Positions 47,056-59,923 are shown, numbered from the stretch's first letter. The stretch is 64,000 bases of DNA from Vishniacozyma victoriae (GCA_017654735.1 JADPYG010000088.1:3906001-3970000), one strand, 5' to 3'. Program-made: numbers and translations. Notes: generated by a model not told the origin, from the letters alone.

Positions 47056-48541
47056 TTGAGTATGATAAGACGCCATTCTGGAAGAGGGATATTGCGATAT
47101 TAGATACGGAGTAGGGAGTGGGTCATCAAAGGAAGTGATAGGAAATTGGTTTCGTCGGGTTCGACGGGAGTGACGAACGTTCGTGAGAGGGGGGATGCGT
47201 TCTTTTGATGCTTTACCGGATTCAGGATGATCTCTCCAAACGGCATAGAAGCCACAGGCAGTGCTCGAGAGTCCTTCAAAAACCCTCGATACGCCGTGAT
47301 CGTTACAGCCTGGCTGGCACTTTGCACAACACTGCGGATGTCATGAGGACTCGTATTCGCCAGGTTATAGATTGGTATTTGGAGTCAACACAAGACTTGA
47401 TACTTGTGAGGATGGATAGCGAGTTGATCTTGCGTGTACTGGGCCTCCTAGGCTTGCTTCGATGCATAAGTTGAGTCAGTGATCCGCTCCGGATGGTCGG
47501 ACCCAATAGCTTCCGAAGGTTAGGCACATCTTGCATTCTACCTGGGCGCAGTGAAATAGAATGGTTTCCCTCGGATTCTCCAAGAGGTGGAGACAGGGAC
47601 CCAGCTTCTAAGAGAGTAGAGGGCGAAGTGAGTGCCTAGACTCGTTAAAGTTAAGCAAGGAAACAGTCGGATATCCGAGCACGTTCTATGCCATTCTTGT
47701 AAATTCTAGGTGTGCCTGTGACGGTCAGCTAAGGTTCAGGAACAGAAGAAAATACAGGTCAACAAAGCACAGCCAATGTTTTGGGGTCAGTAGCTGCGCG
47801 TTGTTATCTGGGGATGAGACATGCATGCATACAGCTATACAGCAAGTGGACAGCTGTGAAGGTGTGGTAGCAGCTTGATGTCCCCTTTGACTGAACGCAT
47901 CTATGTAATTTCCCTTTGACTGAAGATCGTCGCTGGAATTCCGACAATTACGGTTTAATCCGAGGAATTACGTACTGCCGTCCAAGTCTTTATCCGCCCC
48001 TTTGGTCGAGTCTAGCCGTCGCAGTACAGTCACAGAGGGTAGGCAGAGGGGTGTATGGGTGGACAATGCTGATGTCAAGATGACTGGGGTACCAGAGTAC
48101 CTAAGCAGACATGCATACACAGTTTCATAAGCGTGTCCAAGCGCTAAGACGTCATAGTTGACTGACGAATGATCTTCCATTTTCTGCCGCTTGCCGTCCA
48201 CTATCCTTTCGGGCCGGAACACCAAGAATTATACTCTACCTTATACCCTCTCCTTCATCTTACATACATACCTTGCTATTACCATATACTTGTCAAGCAC
48301 TCCTATTATAGACTACTCCCAACCCCCTTTACTCCTATCATACATCATCAACCACCCCACTTCTGTCTGACGTCAAGAAATAAGCGCGTCTTAGCGAGTA
48401 TCTTCCGCATTTTCACTTGGTGTTTCATCAACTCCTTTCTCCTACACACATCTTTTAGACACGGCCCTTTTTAAGACAAGCATAGCCCTCTACGCTAGTG
48501 GCGACTACGACTCCATCCCACTTCACGACTTTTCCACCACC
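47056..48541 (+). promoter_or_regulatory. long upstream region of TPS1 with stress-element-like motifs
   Basis: About 1.5 kb lie between the divergent gene ending at 47055 and the TPS1 start. A 13-bp direct repeat CCCTTTGACTGAA occurs at 47883-47895 and 47912-47924. CCCCT (the yeast stress-response core) occurs at 47882-47886 and 47997-48001, the first overlapping the repeat. The last 300 bp are pyrimidine-rich, like a 5' UTR. Small open frames on both strands lack splice support. Confidence 0.5.
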
Positions 48542-50844
48542 ATGACAGCCTCTACTCCACGAAACCCACCTCCCCAATCGCCCTACTACTCCAACTACTC
48601 TCAAAACGGCGGTATATCACCCAACAATGGAACATCGAAACTCCCCGGTGTCCCCGAACAATCAAATGGCGAAGAGGCTCCAGTACCAAAAAAGGAACAG
48701 AGGTTGATTGTCGTTAGTAATAGGTTGCCTGTTACAATCATGAAAGATGCCAATGGCGAGTACCAATTTGCCATGTCAAGTGGTGGTCTTGTCTCTGCCT
48801 TGTCGGGATGTAAGAAGTCTATGAGCTTTACTTGGATTGGATGGCCTGGAAAACATGTAAGCTGTCATTCATTAGCAAGTTTTATAAATGCTGACTAGCA
48901 GATCCCTGAAGCCGACCGTCCTCTTGTTGAAAAGAGATTGCTGGAAGAGTATAGCTGTTACCCAGTCTACCTTCCTGATGATATTGCCGAGCAGCACTAC
49001 AATGGTGAGCAGTTTGTTGGCCCGCAGCAGGATTGAGCTGACCTGTAGGATTTTCCAACTCTATCCTATGGCCACTATTCCACTACCACCCCGGAGAGAT
49101 GAACTTCAACGCCGCCCACTGGAAAGCATATCGAGAGGCCAACTTGATGTTTGCCGATGTTGTCGCAAGCATGTGCGCCGCAGGAGACATGGTTTGGGTC
49201 CAGGATTACCATCTCATGCTCCTCCCCATGTTGCTCCGAACCATGATTTCCGGCGCCTCATCACAAGGATCAATGGTCCAGCACGAACTCGGACGAGTCA
49301 AGGAAGGTCTCGACACCGGTGCGCTTGGTCTATCAAAAAATGAGACGGACACCGACGAGGGTGTGGAGCTCTTGGAAGATGTCGGAGAGGATGAGGCTCT
49401 GCAGATTGAGACAAAAACAAAAAGCCCTGTCACAAGGGTGAAGCGACCTGCTATTCAGCGGGGGCTTTCTTCATTCCAGCAACAAGAGATCAAGGCAAAG
49501 GAGAAGGGCAAGGAGGGTATTAGGATTGGTTTCTTCTTGCACACCCCTTTCCCCTCGAGTGAAATTTACAGGATTCTCCCTGTCCGTAGGGAAATCCTCC
49601 TCGGTGTTCTCCAATGTGATCTCATCGGGTGAGTCCTCTTACGCCATTTTCTAGATCCCATGCTCATGTCCAGATTCCACACTTACGATTACGCTCGACA
49701 TTTCCTCTCATCCTGCACCCGAATCCTCGGCCTCGAGACTGAACCAAACGGAATCGACTTTGAAGGACGATTCGCACAAGTTGGAACTTTCCCAATCGGT
49801 ATCGACCCATACGCTTTCGTTGAAGCCGTCAAGAAACCCAGTGTCCTCGAAAGGACCCGGAGCCTGGAAGCCAAGTTCGAGGGCAAGAAGGTTATTATCG
49901 GTGTTGATCGATTGGATTATATCAAGGGTTTGCCCCAGAAATTGCAGAGTTTCGAGGTCTTCCTCTCTCAAAACCCAGAATGGGTCGAGAAGGTAAGCTA
50001 GATGGCACTGGTCATGTCGCATAAGCTGACTATAGGTTGTCCTCGTTCAATTGGCCATTCCCTCCAGACAGGATGTTGAAGAGTACCAGAACCTTCGAGC
50101 TTGCGTCAATGAGCTAGTCGGAAAGATCAATGGTCGATTCGGTACCGTCGACCATACTCCCATTCACTACCTACATCGATCGGTACCCTTCGAAGAGCTC
50201 AACTCGATGTTCGCCATGTCAGACGCATGTCTCATTACAAGTACCAGAGATGGTATGAACTTGGTATGTCTTCTCGTTCCTACTGGAAGAATGCTGATGT
50301 CAGGTCGCATACGAGTACATCTCGACACAAGAGCAGAGACACGGTTCTTTGATCCTGTCTGAATTCGCTGGTGCTGCTCAGAGTCTGGCTGGATCTCTCA
50401 TCATCAACCCTTGTAAGTACATCCCTTGGCGGCTGAATTGTAGCTGACAATCAAGGGGATTGCCAGCAGACTGCCGACAGTATCCTCAGTGCTTTGACAC
50501 TGAGTGCTGAACAGCGAGCCTCCAACTGGGGCAAGCTTTGGAACGTGAGTCATATCCCCTGCAGGTAAACAAAGCTGACTGATATCAGTACGTCAGCAAA
50601 TACACCTCGGAAGCATGGGGTACCTCGTTCGTCAATGAATGTAAGCCTATTCTTACTTTGAGAGGATCTGAACTGACAAGCAGTGACCAATTTATCTGGC
50701 CACCGACCTGCTGGACCCATTATTCCCGGCCGCAGGAAATCTGGAAGTATCAGCCGAGCTTCCAGCCGAGCATCAATGGCAAGGAGGTCAAGTCACGGGC
50801 ATGGCTTGAACAACACCAGGGACGCTAGGGACGTCATGACATAG
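48542..50844 (+). CDS. TPS1: trehalose-6-phosphate synthase
   Basis: Exons 48542-48856, 48902-49004, 49049-49628, 49674-49992, 50036-50263, 50304-50412, 50456-50544, 50589-50640, 50684-50844; 651 aa. GT20 family: it makes trehalose-6-phosphate from UDP-glucose and glucose-6-phosphate. Seen are IVVSNRLPVTI, SGGLVSALSG, WIGWPG, the HYHPGEMNF block, VWVQDYHLMLLP, GFFLHTPFPSSEIYR, IGVDRLDYIKGLPQKL, RDGMNLVAYEYI and the LSEFAGAAQSL block. The core matches the family over its whole length. Between LLPMLLRTMI and GIRIGFFLHTPF about 90 acidic/charged residues (207-298) are inserted that yeast TPS1 (495 aa) lacks. N-terminal 55 residues and the Ser/Arg-rich C-terminal tail are also extra. Confidence 0.96.
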
Positions 50845-51003
50845 AAGTTTCGCTTTTTGGGTAGATGATTCGGTTTTATGTATATACACGGATTGAGGAC
50901 GAAGACATATTTGACACGAAGAGTTTTTGGAGGTTTAGAGCAGTATTATGATGCATACATGAGGTCTTTTTGTTCTACTTTACGCGTTGGTGCTAGCGAT
51001 ACT

Positions 51004-53430
51004 CTACTCTAGAGCAGCTAAGAAAGCAATCAATTGCTCTAAGATCATCTTTTGTAATGGAACTTGTACTTCTCCTTCTTCATCCTCGTCATCTTCGATA
51101 TTATCTCTGAACTCTGTGGGATCAGCCTTGTCCCACCTGTAGGAAAGTGACTTACCCTCGAGAACTTTGACGACATTTGCGAAAGACTGGTCTTTCCTTT
51201 TGAGCATTTTATGAGCGTGTGCTCTAGCCTGACTTGTCAGCTGATACTCGCAGGTTGGCATAAGCACCTACACCGTCTTCCTCCATACAGACCCATGCTA
51301 GGACGTAATCCGCATTTTGTAGTGATGAGAGTCCAGCATCCAATCTCCTGGAATACCATTCCAATTCATCTTCGTCCGTTGCTTCCTCTTCATTCGCAGC
51401 CATCACCTGATTCATTAATTCATGCCAGACACGAAGGAGTTGGAAAAGTACCTGTCTCTCAGAAGCGATATCCCTATCAACAGATCTCAGTTTCCCCTCC
51501 GCAGCTTCCCTCATCTCGAGTAGTCTCTCGACTTTTTCATAATCGTTCTCGACGAATTTCGCTAATAATCGTATACGTGGTGGTGTATCGGATTCAAGGT
51601 TCGTAAATAGTGAAACGAGAATACCAAGTAGATGTTCCTCATCTTCGAATGAGGATGTTGCACCTAGCTTCTTCTTTTTGCCATCGGCCTTAATTGTCAG
51701 CTTCTTGAGAATGACTGTGGGATCGGGCAGCTTACCTTGCCCATGAACGCTGGGAAGAAAGTCTTGAGACCGAGTACCTCGACGAACTTCTCACAGTTCG
51801 CTGCTCCTGCTTCTGTTTGCATGGCGTACGAAAGGACTTTGATCGCTCTGGTCTTTGCTAGTAGTTTCTCCCTTTTCGTCAGTATCCGCTTTACACAAGA
51901 GATGGCAGGAGGAAACTCACTTCATCAAGATGACCATGAGTTCTACTCCTTCTGCTTCTAGGAAGGCTTTCTTCATCTCTGGTTCTGCCAGTAAGGAGCA
52001 CAAGCAATTGAAGATGTTCTCCATGAACTCTACTTCTTCCCCATTTGCCGGATCCTTCTTTCTGTATCGCTACATCATTAGTCTTTTTCATTGACGGAGG
52101 ATTACGACGTACAGCAACGATCTGTAAGAATGTATCGACCCCTTCTAGCTCTCCCACTTTTAGAGCTATACTCCTACCCTCCTGCAAGATAATCGAGAGG
52201 ATCTCACTGGCGTACTGTTTATTACTATCGTAGGCCTTCTGCGATACTCGCTTCAACAACCATGGAAGGAGTGTTGTATTTTCCACAATCTGTTCTGCGA
52301 GGGGTGGCATGAATGATAACAGGTTTTCGAGAACTCCGAGGATATGGAATACACCTTGGGAATCTGTATCTTCTTTTTCGTCCAATCTGCTCAGGTTTGC
52401 GACAAGTAGGCCGAGCAGGGAATTGTTGAGCTACTCATCAGCTCTTTGTCTTCTCGGTGTGTGATGTGAGGGAGACGTACGAGTTCATCAATCAATTCCC
52501 CCATTGCCATCCTCGTCTTTGTAGCCATCCCACTTCCCCCCGCCTCATCTTCCGCCAAATCATCAACCTCAGCCCCAACATCCTCATCCGTCAATTCTTG
52601 AATGATCTCAATGACATCAATAGCGATATCTGTATTCTCATGACTGAGCAGATTCGCAAGTAAAGCCAGAGCACCCGATTTAACCAGTTCTGGGTAAAAT
52701 AATGGTGGGTTCTGAGTGAGGGGGAGGAATTGTTTGAGGGCGGCGTCGAGATCTGCTTCGGATTCGATGAATCTGGTCGTCAGCCCAATAATGTAGGGTG
52801 CGAGTACTTACCTGGAAGGATCGTCTGGGTATTTACCACGTTGTTCTGCGTTTTTACCAACTGATCGTTCGAATTTACCAATCTGCCGGCGGAGGGCTGG
52901 TAATGTCATGGCCGCGACCTGAACATTAGCTTTCCAGACCGTCAACAGGTCCTCTTAGCTCACCTCTCCATCCTCATCTCCAGCTCTGTCAAATATATTC
53001 AAGATTTGCTAGACCGTCAGCTGGATCTCGGACCAATATCAAGCAGCTCACCTGCTGCTCATTGTTCAGACCACCTCCAAAGAATCTCCCATCCTCATCT
53101 TCCATCTCATCATCAACATCAGGAGCATCTATACTATCAGCTGGCGTAAGATATCGTTTAGCTGAACTGACCTGGAGCATATTCCACTTCCTCCTCTTCC
53201 TCGCCAACAGTCGCTGCCTTACCTTTCCCTTTGCCGTTACTCTGAGCAACCTCCTCTGTCACAGGAACATCATCAGATGCTCGGTATCGCTTTAGTAGTT
53301 CTGAAAATCAGCTTGTTGTCGGGCAGAAGCAATAGCTGGACTTGCCCGGTGCCGGGGCGTCTGGGAATTTACGTTTATTACCAGCACCAGAGGGTAGTGC
53401 TGGTAATTTGAACATCTTATCCACGTCCAT
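51004..53430 (-). CDS. CTNNBL1: beta-catenin-like protein 1 (CTNNBL1) homologue
   Basis: Complement join of 53430-53346, 53300-53172, 53128-53052, 53008-52964, 52918-52812, 52772-52481, 52430-52113, 52069-51921, 51871-51736, 51688-51272, 51228-51156, 51113-51004; 645 aa in 12 exons. After an N-terminal basic/acidic region come armadillo-like helices: LKQFLPLTQNPPLFYPELVK, IDVIEIIQELTDEDV, IVENTTLLPWLLKR, YASEILSIILQ, ALKV-like IKVLSYAM, NCEKFVEVLGLKTFFPAFM. The order and wording follow CTNNBL1. Human CTNNBL1 binds the Prp19-CDC5L spliceosome complex. The first intron (53345-53301) is a GC-AG intron with the strong donor GCAAGT. The acceptor at 51872 restores the family's charged EK-rich linker. 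Confidence 0.92.
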
Positions 53431-53608
53431 CTTGGATATTGCTCTCGTGTCGGCTTGATGAGAGGTTGATAGCTTGAATGAAATGTAGTTGGTAGTAGGT
53501 TGGGTAGAAAAACAAGAAGTAAGTGCAAGTTGATTCTTCCCTCCACCTTCCACCTCATTCACCTCTATACATCGTCATTACTGCATGACACGGGCAACAA
53601 CATAGACC

Positions 53609-56600
53609 ATGTTTCCCGTACCTTCCCATCTACCCAGGACGGGCGATGAGCCGACCAGTCTACCGAAGAATGAGGAGACAGTCTCAAAGGTAGAGGTAGA
53701 TACCGTTTTGGAGCTCTTTGAGCCGTTATTGCGGGGTGGGGAATTGGATAGTATCACTGTGAGGGGCGTTAGGGACAGTGTACAAGCTGCTATCGTCAAG
53801 AACAAGGTCAGCTATTCGAGGATCTTTCGATGCCGCCGAGCTGAAGTCACAGAGCACATCTCACGATATCCTAAAAGCCAATTACCCATCCATCTCAAGT
53901 CATATCAGAAACGGCTCCCAAATAACCTCCGACTTTGAATCCATTCAATCAAGCCTGACAGAACTGGAAAAGAAACTAGATCCAACCAGCACCGAGGTGA
54001 GTTATATTCTGCTCGCTTCGATAGCAAGGCTGACAAGAAGACATCATTCATCCCACCATTAATTTCACTTCTTCGCCGACATTTCACAGCTGTACAAGCT
54101 CAATCACAAGCTTCCGCACGAGCTACCGCTCTGAAAGACCTCAAGAGGAGCACAGAGCGTCTGAAGCGGCTGGAAGAAAGTGTGTATGGAGCTAGGGGGG
54201 CCGATGAGGGGGTAGTTGGAGAGCTGCAAGGGGTCAGTTTGGGAGACGGAGCGTTAGGACAATCTGAGGTTATGAGGACTATCAAGGTAAGCCTTGATCC
54301 ATGTTTGGTGGAGGAGCTCATGAGTAGGCAAGGACAGATCTGCTGAAGTCGTTGCTTGTGGAACAGGTCGTAGGGGGTTTCAAGCAGGCAATCTCGATTG
54401 AGGAAGGGGGAGAACCAAGACTGGTGGTACAGAATGAAGTCAAGCTACAGCGCCCACGGAGTAAGCTAATGATTCCAGAGGATTCCAAAGCTGACGCATA
54501 GATATTCGACCTGGATTCACGGCAGATAAAGTCGAGACACCGACATACAGTCTGGAACAAATCTACATTGCCCTATCTCGCCTTCAAGCCCTTGAGGAAC
54601 CATTACGGACACTTCAAACTCGTATACTGAAAGATGTCATTGGATCGATATTAAGTGGGACCCAATCTGTAGCGGAAGATTCGGACGGAACGAAATCAAC
54701 ACTTCGCCTGACATCTTCTGCTCAGCGACCGTCAAATGATGTTTTGTCAGACTTGTCGACTCTCTTTACCTTTATACAAAGCACCGTGTTCCCTCCTATC
54801 CAAACAGTCTCCAACCACCGTACACGATTCCTCGGAGGCTTACACTCGGCGACCTCGGATCTGCTCCTGTCCACCCTCATCGTTCCATCAATCCCCGCAT
54901 CCCTCAACGACCTTTTTACATGGCTGAATACAATCCAAACAGCATCCTCTTTCGAATCCACTGCGAACCTCGAATTGTCCTCCACAACACCTGTCAAGAC
55001 TTTCTATGAGAATCAAGCTGGTCTTTCATGGGCTAATCAACGTAGGAGCCAAGTCGGAGAGCAAGTCCGGAAGCTCATTGTCGATGGTTGGGCGGGATGG
55101 GAGGCTGTGTCCATCAGTCGAGATAAGGAGATCTCGGTCGTAGTCGAGGTCGAGGTAGATGAGGTCGAGGTAGATGAGGAGGAAGATCTTGATATGGACA
55201 CCAAAGTCGAGATTGCTGCGCCAAAGTCAACTTTGGAGTCGGAACCCGGCTCCGTGCCAGCGCCCGTGACTGCGAAGGATTTGCCCAAGGCAGACAATGA
55301 CGAAGAGGAGGGATGGGAATTTGAAGAACCGGTCGCTCTTGTCCAACCAGAAGCCGGCCCTTCGAGCCCTAGGCGCATCGCAACAGAAGACGTAGAGGAC
55401 GGATGGGCATTCGATGATGATCTCTCCACACCCGCGCCTGCGCCTGCTCCTATAAAAGTGCCCAAACCTACACGAGAAGCCAAGAAACTAGGCAAGAAAG
55501 TAGCAAAAGCAAAGACTCAAGAGCAAGAAGATCAGGACTCTGGAATTGATTCGGCAGAAGCTTCTAGGAGTAATAGTATTTCAACGCCTACGCCTCCGTC
55601 AGTTCCCACGCCAGATTCTAGAACTAGTGGGATGGATTGGGCTTGGGATGACGAGCCTAAGAAGGAGGTGACCAAGCCGAAAGCTAAACGTAAAGTCTTG
55701 AAGGATGAGAAGAGAGTTATCAAAGAGACCTTTCTGGTCTCGAAAGCTTGTGATACCTTGCTCGAGTTGGCTGAACATGTCTTGCGTGATGCTCGAGCGA
55801 TCTCTGATTCGTAAGTCAGCAATTGTCATAAAACTTACAGCTGACTGCCAGACCACCTGCGCCATCATTCTCATTAGCTCCAGGACTGTTGCAGACGACA
55901 ACAACCGAGATCTTTGACTTGTACCGTTCGCTCATCCGATCTCATTTCGATGCCCAGCTTCAGTCTGTCCCGACACTATCGATGCAGGTATACAACGATA
56001 GTATACACCTTTCTGATCGATTGGATGACCTCTCGCGACAACATGACTCCTGGCAGTCAAGTGATGTATGCCGGAGATTACGCGAGTTCGGTGAGGGATC
56101 ATTTGAACGAGAACTGGAAAGGCAGAGGGATAGTCTAACAAGCACGCTGGATACACTGGAATGGAATCGAGGAGTTGAAGGGTTCAAGAGGGGAGCAAGT
56201 GTACCTGGGCGAGTAAGGGGTGATCTCGAAGACTTATCGCGCATGTTCCAGGTCAGTGGACAGTCCAGTGGTAGGAAGTATGCTGATAGTAGACGGTGTT
56301 ACCCACTATGACATATCTATCAGTCATGGGATATCTTGTCGATGTCGCTATTTCGACAGTCACCGATGCCATTCTCGCTCAGCAGGATATCACCGAGGAA
56401 GAATCAAATCACCTTAATGAATTGTTGAGAACGTTACATCCGCTCGAAGAGCTGTTTGTTCTGGAAGCCGGTCAGGTATGTTTTCTAGTACTGCAGTTGA
56501 GTCAGCGCTAACAAACAGCCCTCAAGCGTTGTAGAGCATGTCCATGGCTGGCTCAAGTTCTGCTATCTCTCCGAGCTACTTGTAAGTGCCTATTACCACC

Positions 56601-56774
56601 GTGTAGAACTGCGCTAACAAACAGTCTGCAAATCTAGTAGATATCACTTATCTATTCGAGAACGGGGCATTGATCGATTTTACCTCCGACGAACTGATCA
56701 GCCTTCTCAAAGCTCTATTCGCAGATTCCGAAAAGCGAGAGAAAGCAATCGAGCGGATTGAAAGGGGTCTTTAG
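53609..56774 (+). CDS. ZW10 homologue (kinetochore / ER tethering, Dsl1-complex type)
   Basis: Exons 53609-53806, 53853-53996, 54041-54286, 54328-54460, 54502-55810, 55852-56251, 56293-56475, 56519-56581, 56625-56774; 941 aa. The N-terminal third is helical (SSLTELEKKL, ALKDLKRSTERLKRLEES), the middle holds an acidic insertion with spaced GWEFEEP, GWAFDDD and DWAWDDE motifs, and the end (YLSELLSANLVDITYLFENG, LIDFTSDELISLLKALFADS) matches the ZW10 C-terminal block. ZW10 works in the RZZ kinetochore complex in animals and in the NRZ/Dsl1 tether for Golgi-to-ER vesicles. An apparent early frameshift disappears with a 46-nt intron (53807-53852). Introns 7 and 8 end in the same 14 bases. Confidence 0.88.
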
Positions 56775-56998
56775 CAGTAGTGGAGATAGTCATATGCAAA
56801 TACACCTTGCTTTACGCGTAATGAAGCATGATCAAAAGGTATAGCATGGCTACAAGAAACTGTATACTATACAAGCTAGTCACAACACGAGAAAAAATCT
56901 ATTGACAAGTATAATCGAGTCAAGATGAGGATGGTATATATGATATGCTACAGATAAATCAAGAATGGGTTGTGAACAACTAAACAAAAAGAGGTCGC

Positions 56999-58008
56999 TT
57001 ATATGATATTGACTTCGGACGACAACCTCGCTTTGCCCTTGCCCTTGTCTGCTGGCCTAGTTCTTCCCGGCGTGAGCTCTTCGTCCACCTCGTCCGATCC
57101 AACGTGTTTGTGAACTTCATTCAATTTACTTCTTTCCCTGATCCTACTCCTGCCAGATCCAGTGAGCTGTAGGAGGCTGGCGTCGTCATGGAATCGAGCA
57201 CTGGATGCGGAGCCAGAGATGGAAGATTTGGATAAAGGTGATCGAGTGTTTGAAGCTGAACTTGTGCGTGATGATCTCGAAGGAGTTTGTTGGGGAGGTG
57301 GAATATTCTCTTGATCGTTGTTGCCGTCCGTCACTGACACTGGAGATGAAGGGATATGTAAAGCAGCATCGGCAGCTGGGGTTGCTTGGACTACACGATG
57401 TGGTCGAGAATCAGGTGTTCCGAGGGTGATAGATGGCATAGAGTCGGCATGAATGTCAAAGCCAATATCGTGTGTGTTGACTGAAGCGCCGTTATCATGT
57501 TCAACAGGTGCTGGTGCTGAAGACATAGGAGGCGATGGAGCGAGTCGCGAGGGACCAGGGGAGTTGGTGGGTGTCGTGGAAAAGTCGAGGCGTCTACTTG
57601 GACTACTGGGACTCGAAGGGGCGGTGAGGGTAGCTCCACTGATTCCGAAACTGAAAGTCAGCTTATCGTTCGAGCCACGAGACCGCTAGCTTACCTAGTC
57701 TTGCTATCGACAAAAAGTCTCCTTGCTGGACTCTTTCCAGTCCCAAATTCATCCCTTGACAACGCCGCTTTGGCTTCATGTGTCAAATCACTCCTCTTTC
57801 TCCTTATTGTTTCCACACCTCCTTCATCCACAGATACCTTCCTTGCCTTTGACTTTGATGATTCAGCCTGTCGGCTGGGACTAGAGTGAAGTGATCGTTT
57901 ACTGGGAATCGAGATTGGTGAGGGCGGTAATCCTAATCCGTCTATGGTGTAGCGGGAGAGTGGCAATGCTTCCAGTGGTCTCCTTGGTCTAAGTGTTATG
58001 GATGTCAT
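56999..58008 (-). CDS. small disordered Ser/Pro-rich protein
   Basis: Complement join of 58008-57695 and 57650-56999; 321 aa. Function not recognised. It is rich in Ser, Pro, Thr and Arg with basic patches (SKSKARK, RRKRSD), an ENIPPPQQTPSR segment, repeated minimal SP/TP sites and a basic KGKGKA stretch near the end. The many SP/TP sites and the QENIPP piece resemble cell-cycle-regulated nuclear proteins, but this is only a resemblance. The 44-nt phase-2 intron has a GCTGAC branch. Confidence 0.65.
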
Positions 58009-58312
58009 TGTTGTCGATTGGAGTTGGATAAGGGGTAAATGTGTATGGATAGTATATGTATTACAAGAGATAGTAGGATGTATAATGGTTGGGTTGATAG
58101 AATAGGAGATGTCTAATGAGTGGTTGATGAAGAGATGAATCACTATTCAGGGTAAAAACAACATCAATCATCAAAGACAAAAGAAAGGGGGCGCGATCTC
58201 CTACTTTATATCATCCCCTCATTTAAATAGACACTTGAGCCGATCTTGGATTTTATGAAATCGTCATCTAAATTCACTTATCTGATACCATTACACTGTG
58301 AATACAACAATC
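58009..58312. promoter_or_regulatory. divergent promoter between small disordered protein and MTM1
   Basis: A 304-bp A/T-richer space between outward-facing genes. No specific motif was recognised. Confidence 0.35.
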
Positions 58313-59923
58313 ATGAGAGAAACACCCGACCTCTCAATACCTTCAGTACCGGATATCGAGAGGGATATGGTCTCGAATCGACAAAGAAAATTGCCTGTTG
58401 AAGATGGCGGAACGAATCTACGAGAGCCGGAATTCGAGTGGCCAGAATCGGGTCCTAGCGGTTTACCAATTGAGGAGAAGGAGCAGGTCAAAGCTCTCGG
58501 ACCGTTCGGAGCTAAAGCTTTGGCATCGATGACTGGTGCTGTTGTCGTCAGCTTGCTCAGTAAGCTATATCATGCTCTCCGGTGTCAGAGCTGATCAACA
58601 GTGACACCTTTCGACGTGGTCAAGACTCGCTTACAAACTGTTCAGCCCCGCTTACCCAACTTTCCAATCCCAGCGCCATCAGACGATTGCTGTCAAACAT
58701 CCCTCCTCTCGCAGCCGAAACCATCACAAAGCAATCCGTTGACATGTATGACATCAGCAGCGGCCGAATCATCGATTGCAAAGAAACAACGCGGTCAAAT
58801 GTCATTTTCGAGTTTACGGGCAGCCGCAACTCCAGCCGAGCCCCCAAGTGGATGTTTGCACCCTTCAAAATGGGCTGGAATATGGGGCGAGGCAGTCACG
58901 CTCGAGGAAGCTTTGTCGAGGGGTATGGGGCGGATGAATGGTGGATCTGCTACTTTGGTGGTACCGCAAGGTCCGGCCGGCGCGATGGAAGGTGTCATGG
59001 GTGGATTTTGGGGAGAGATAGCTACAGTACATCGTGAGACCGGGATCAAAGGTCTGTGGAAGGGTGTCGGAACCACCATGTAGGTAGCTGAGAGCTCCAT
59101 GCGGGAGTGAGCTGACGATTAGCACAATGTCAATACCATCAGCAGCAATTTACATGCTCGGGTACGAGTACCTCCTAGCGCGGATCTCACCAACATTCAC
59201 CGGATCAACAGATCCAGCAGCCAATACCTCGTCACTATCCCGCTCGCGCACGCCCGGTGTGACTGCATCGCTCACGCCCGCTCCTTTAGTAGCCGGAGCA
59301 CTAGCACGGACGATCAGCGCAACAGTAATCAGTCCAATTGAGATGTTCAGGACAAGGTTGCAGGCTCTACCAGGATGTAAGCTTGCTTGCCCTCGCGTAA
59401 GAGATGCAGAAGCTGACTTGTAGCCGACCGGATATCTCCCACTTATGCCTCCACAACTGCAGAAATGAGCAAACTAGTCGAGACCAAAGGACTAGCCATC
59501 CTATGGCGAGGTCTCGGTCCAACGCTCTGGCGGGACGTTCCATTTTCAGGTCTATACTGGGCGGGATTCGAAATTCTCAAAACCCGATTTGCATCCACCC
59601 ACCCGGACCTCTCACCCCTCACTACCTCCTTCATCTCCGGTGCCCTCTCAGGCACGTTCTCCGCCCTCCTTACTCAACCTTTTGATGTTCTCAAAACCCG
59701 TCGACAAGTCTTCACGCCTTCACCGCATTGTTCGCCTGCAGCGCTGAACTCGCATGCCTCGACCATCCCACTTGCAATGCATGTCATCAAGACGGAAGGT
59801 TTCGGAGCGCTTATGGCTGGACTGACTGCTCGGTGTGGGAAGGTCGCGCCTGCTTGTGGACTTATGATTGCTAGTTATGAGGGAGTTGGGAGGTGGTTGA
59901 GTGGAGGTGATCGGGGCTTGTAG
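58313..59923 (+). CDS. MTM1: mitochondrial carrier, MTM1 / SLC25A39-40 type
   Basis: Exons 58313-58559, 58602-59079, 59123-59376, 59424-59923; 492 aa. Three carrier repeats are visible with signatures TPFDVVKTRLQ, SPIEMFRTRLQ and QPFDVLKTRRQ. Supporting blocks are GLWKGVGTTITMSIPSAAIYMLGYE and ILWRGLGPTLWRDVPFSGLYWAGFE, the latter typical of the MTM1/SLC25A39-40 group. That group is linked to mitochondrial glutathione import and manganese/iron homeostasis. The long, Cys-containing matrix loop between TM1 and TM2 (about residues 100-190) is present here as in the group. A polar N-terminal extension of about 60 residues precedes it. Confidence 0.92.

Noticed and set aside
47968..48225. Open frame on the minus strand upstream of TPS1
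   Set aside because: It begins without an ATG, shows no recognisable protein features and sits in a likely promoter.
53780..53860. Apparent frameshift near the start of the ZW10 gene
   Set aside because: A 46-nt intron (GTCAGC...TCACAG with a CTGAA branch) restores the frame, so no mutation is needed.
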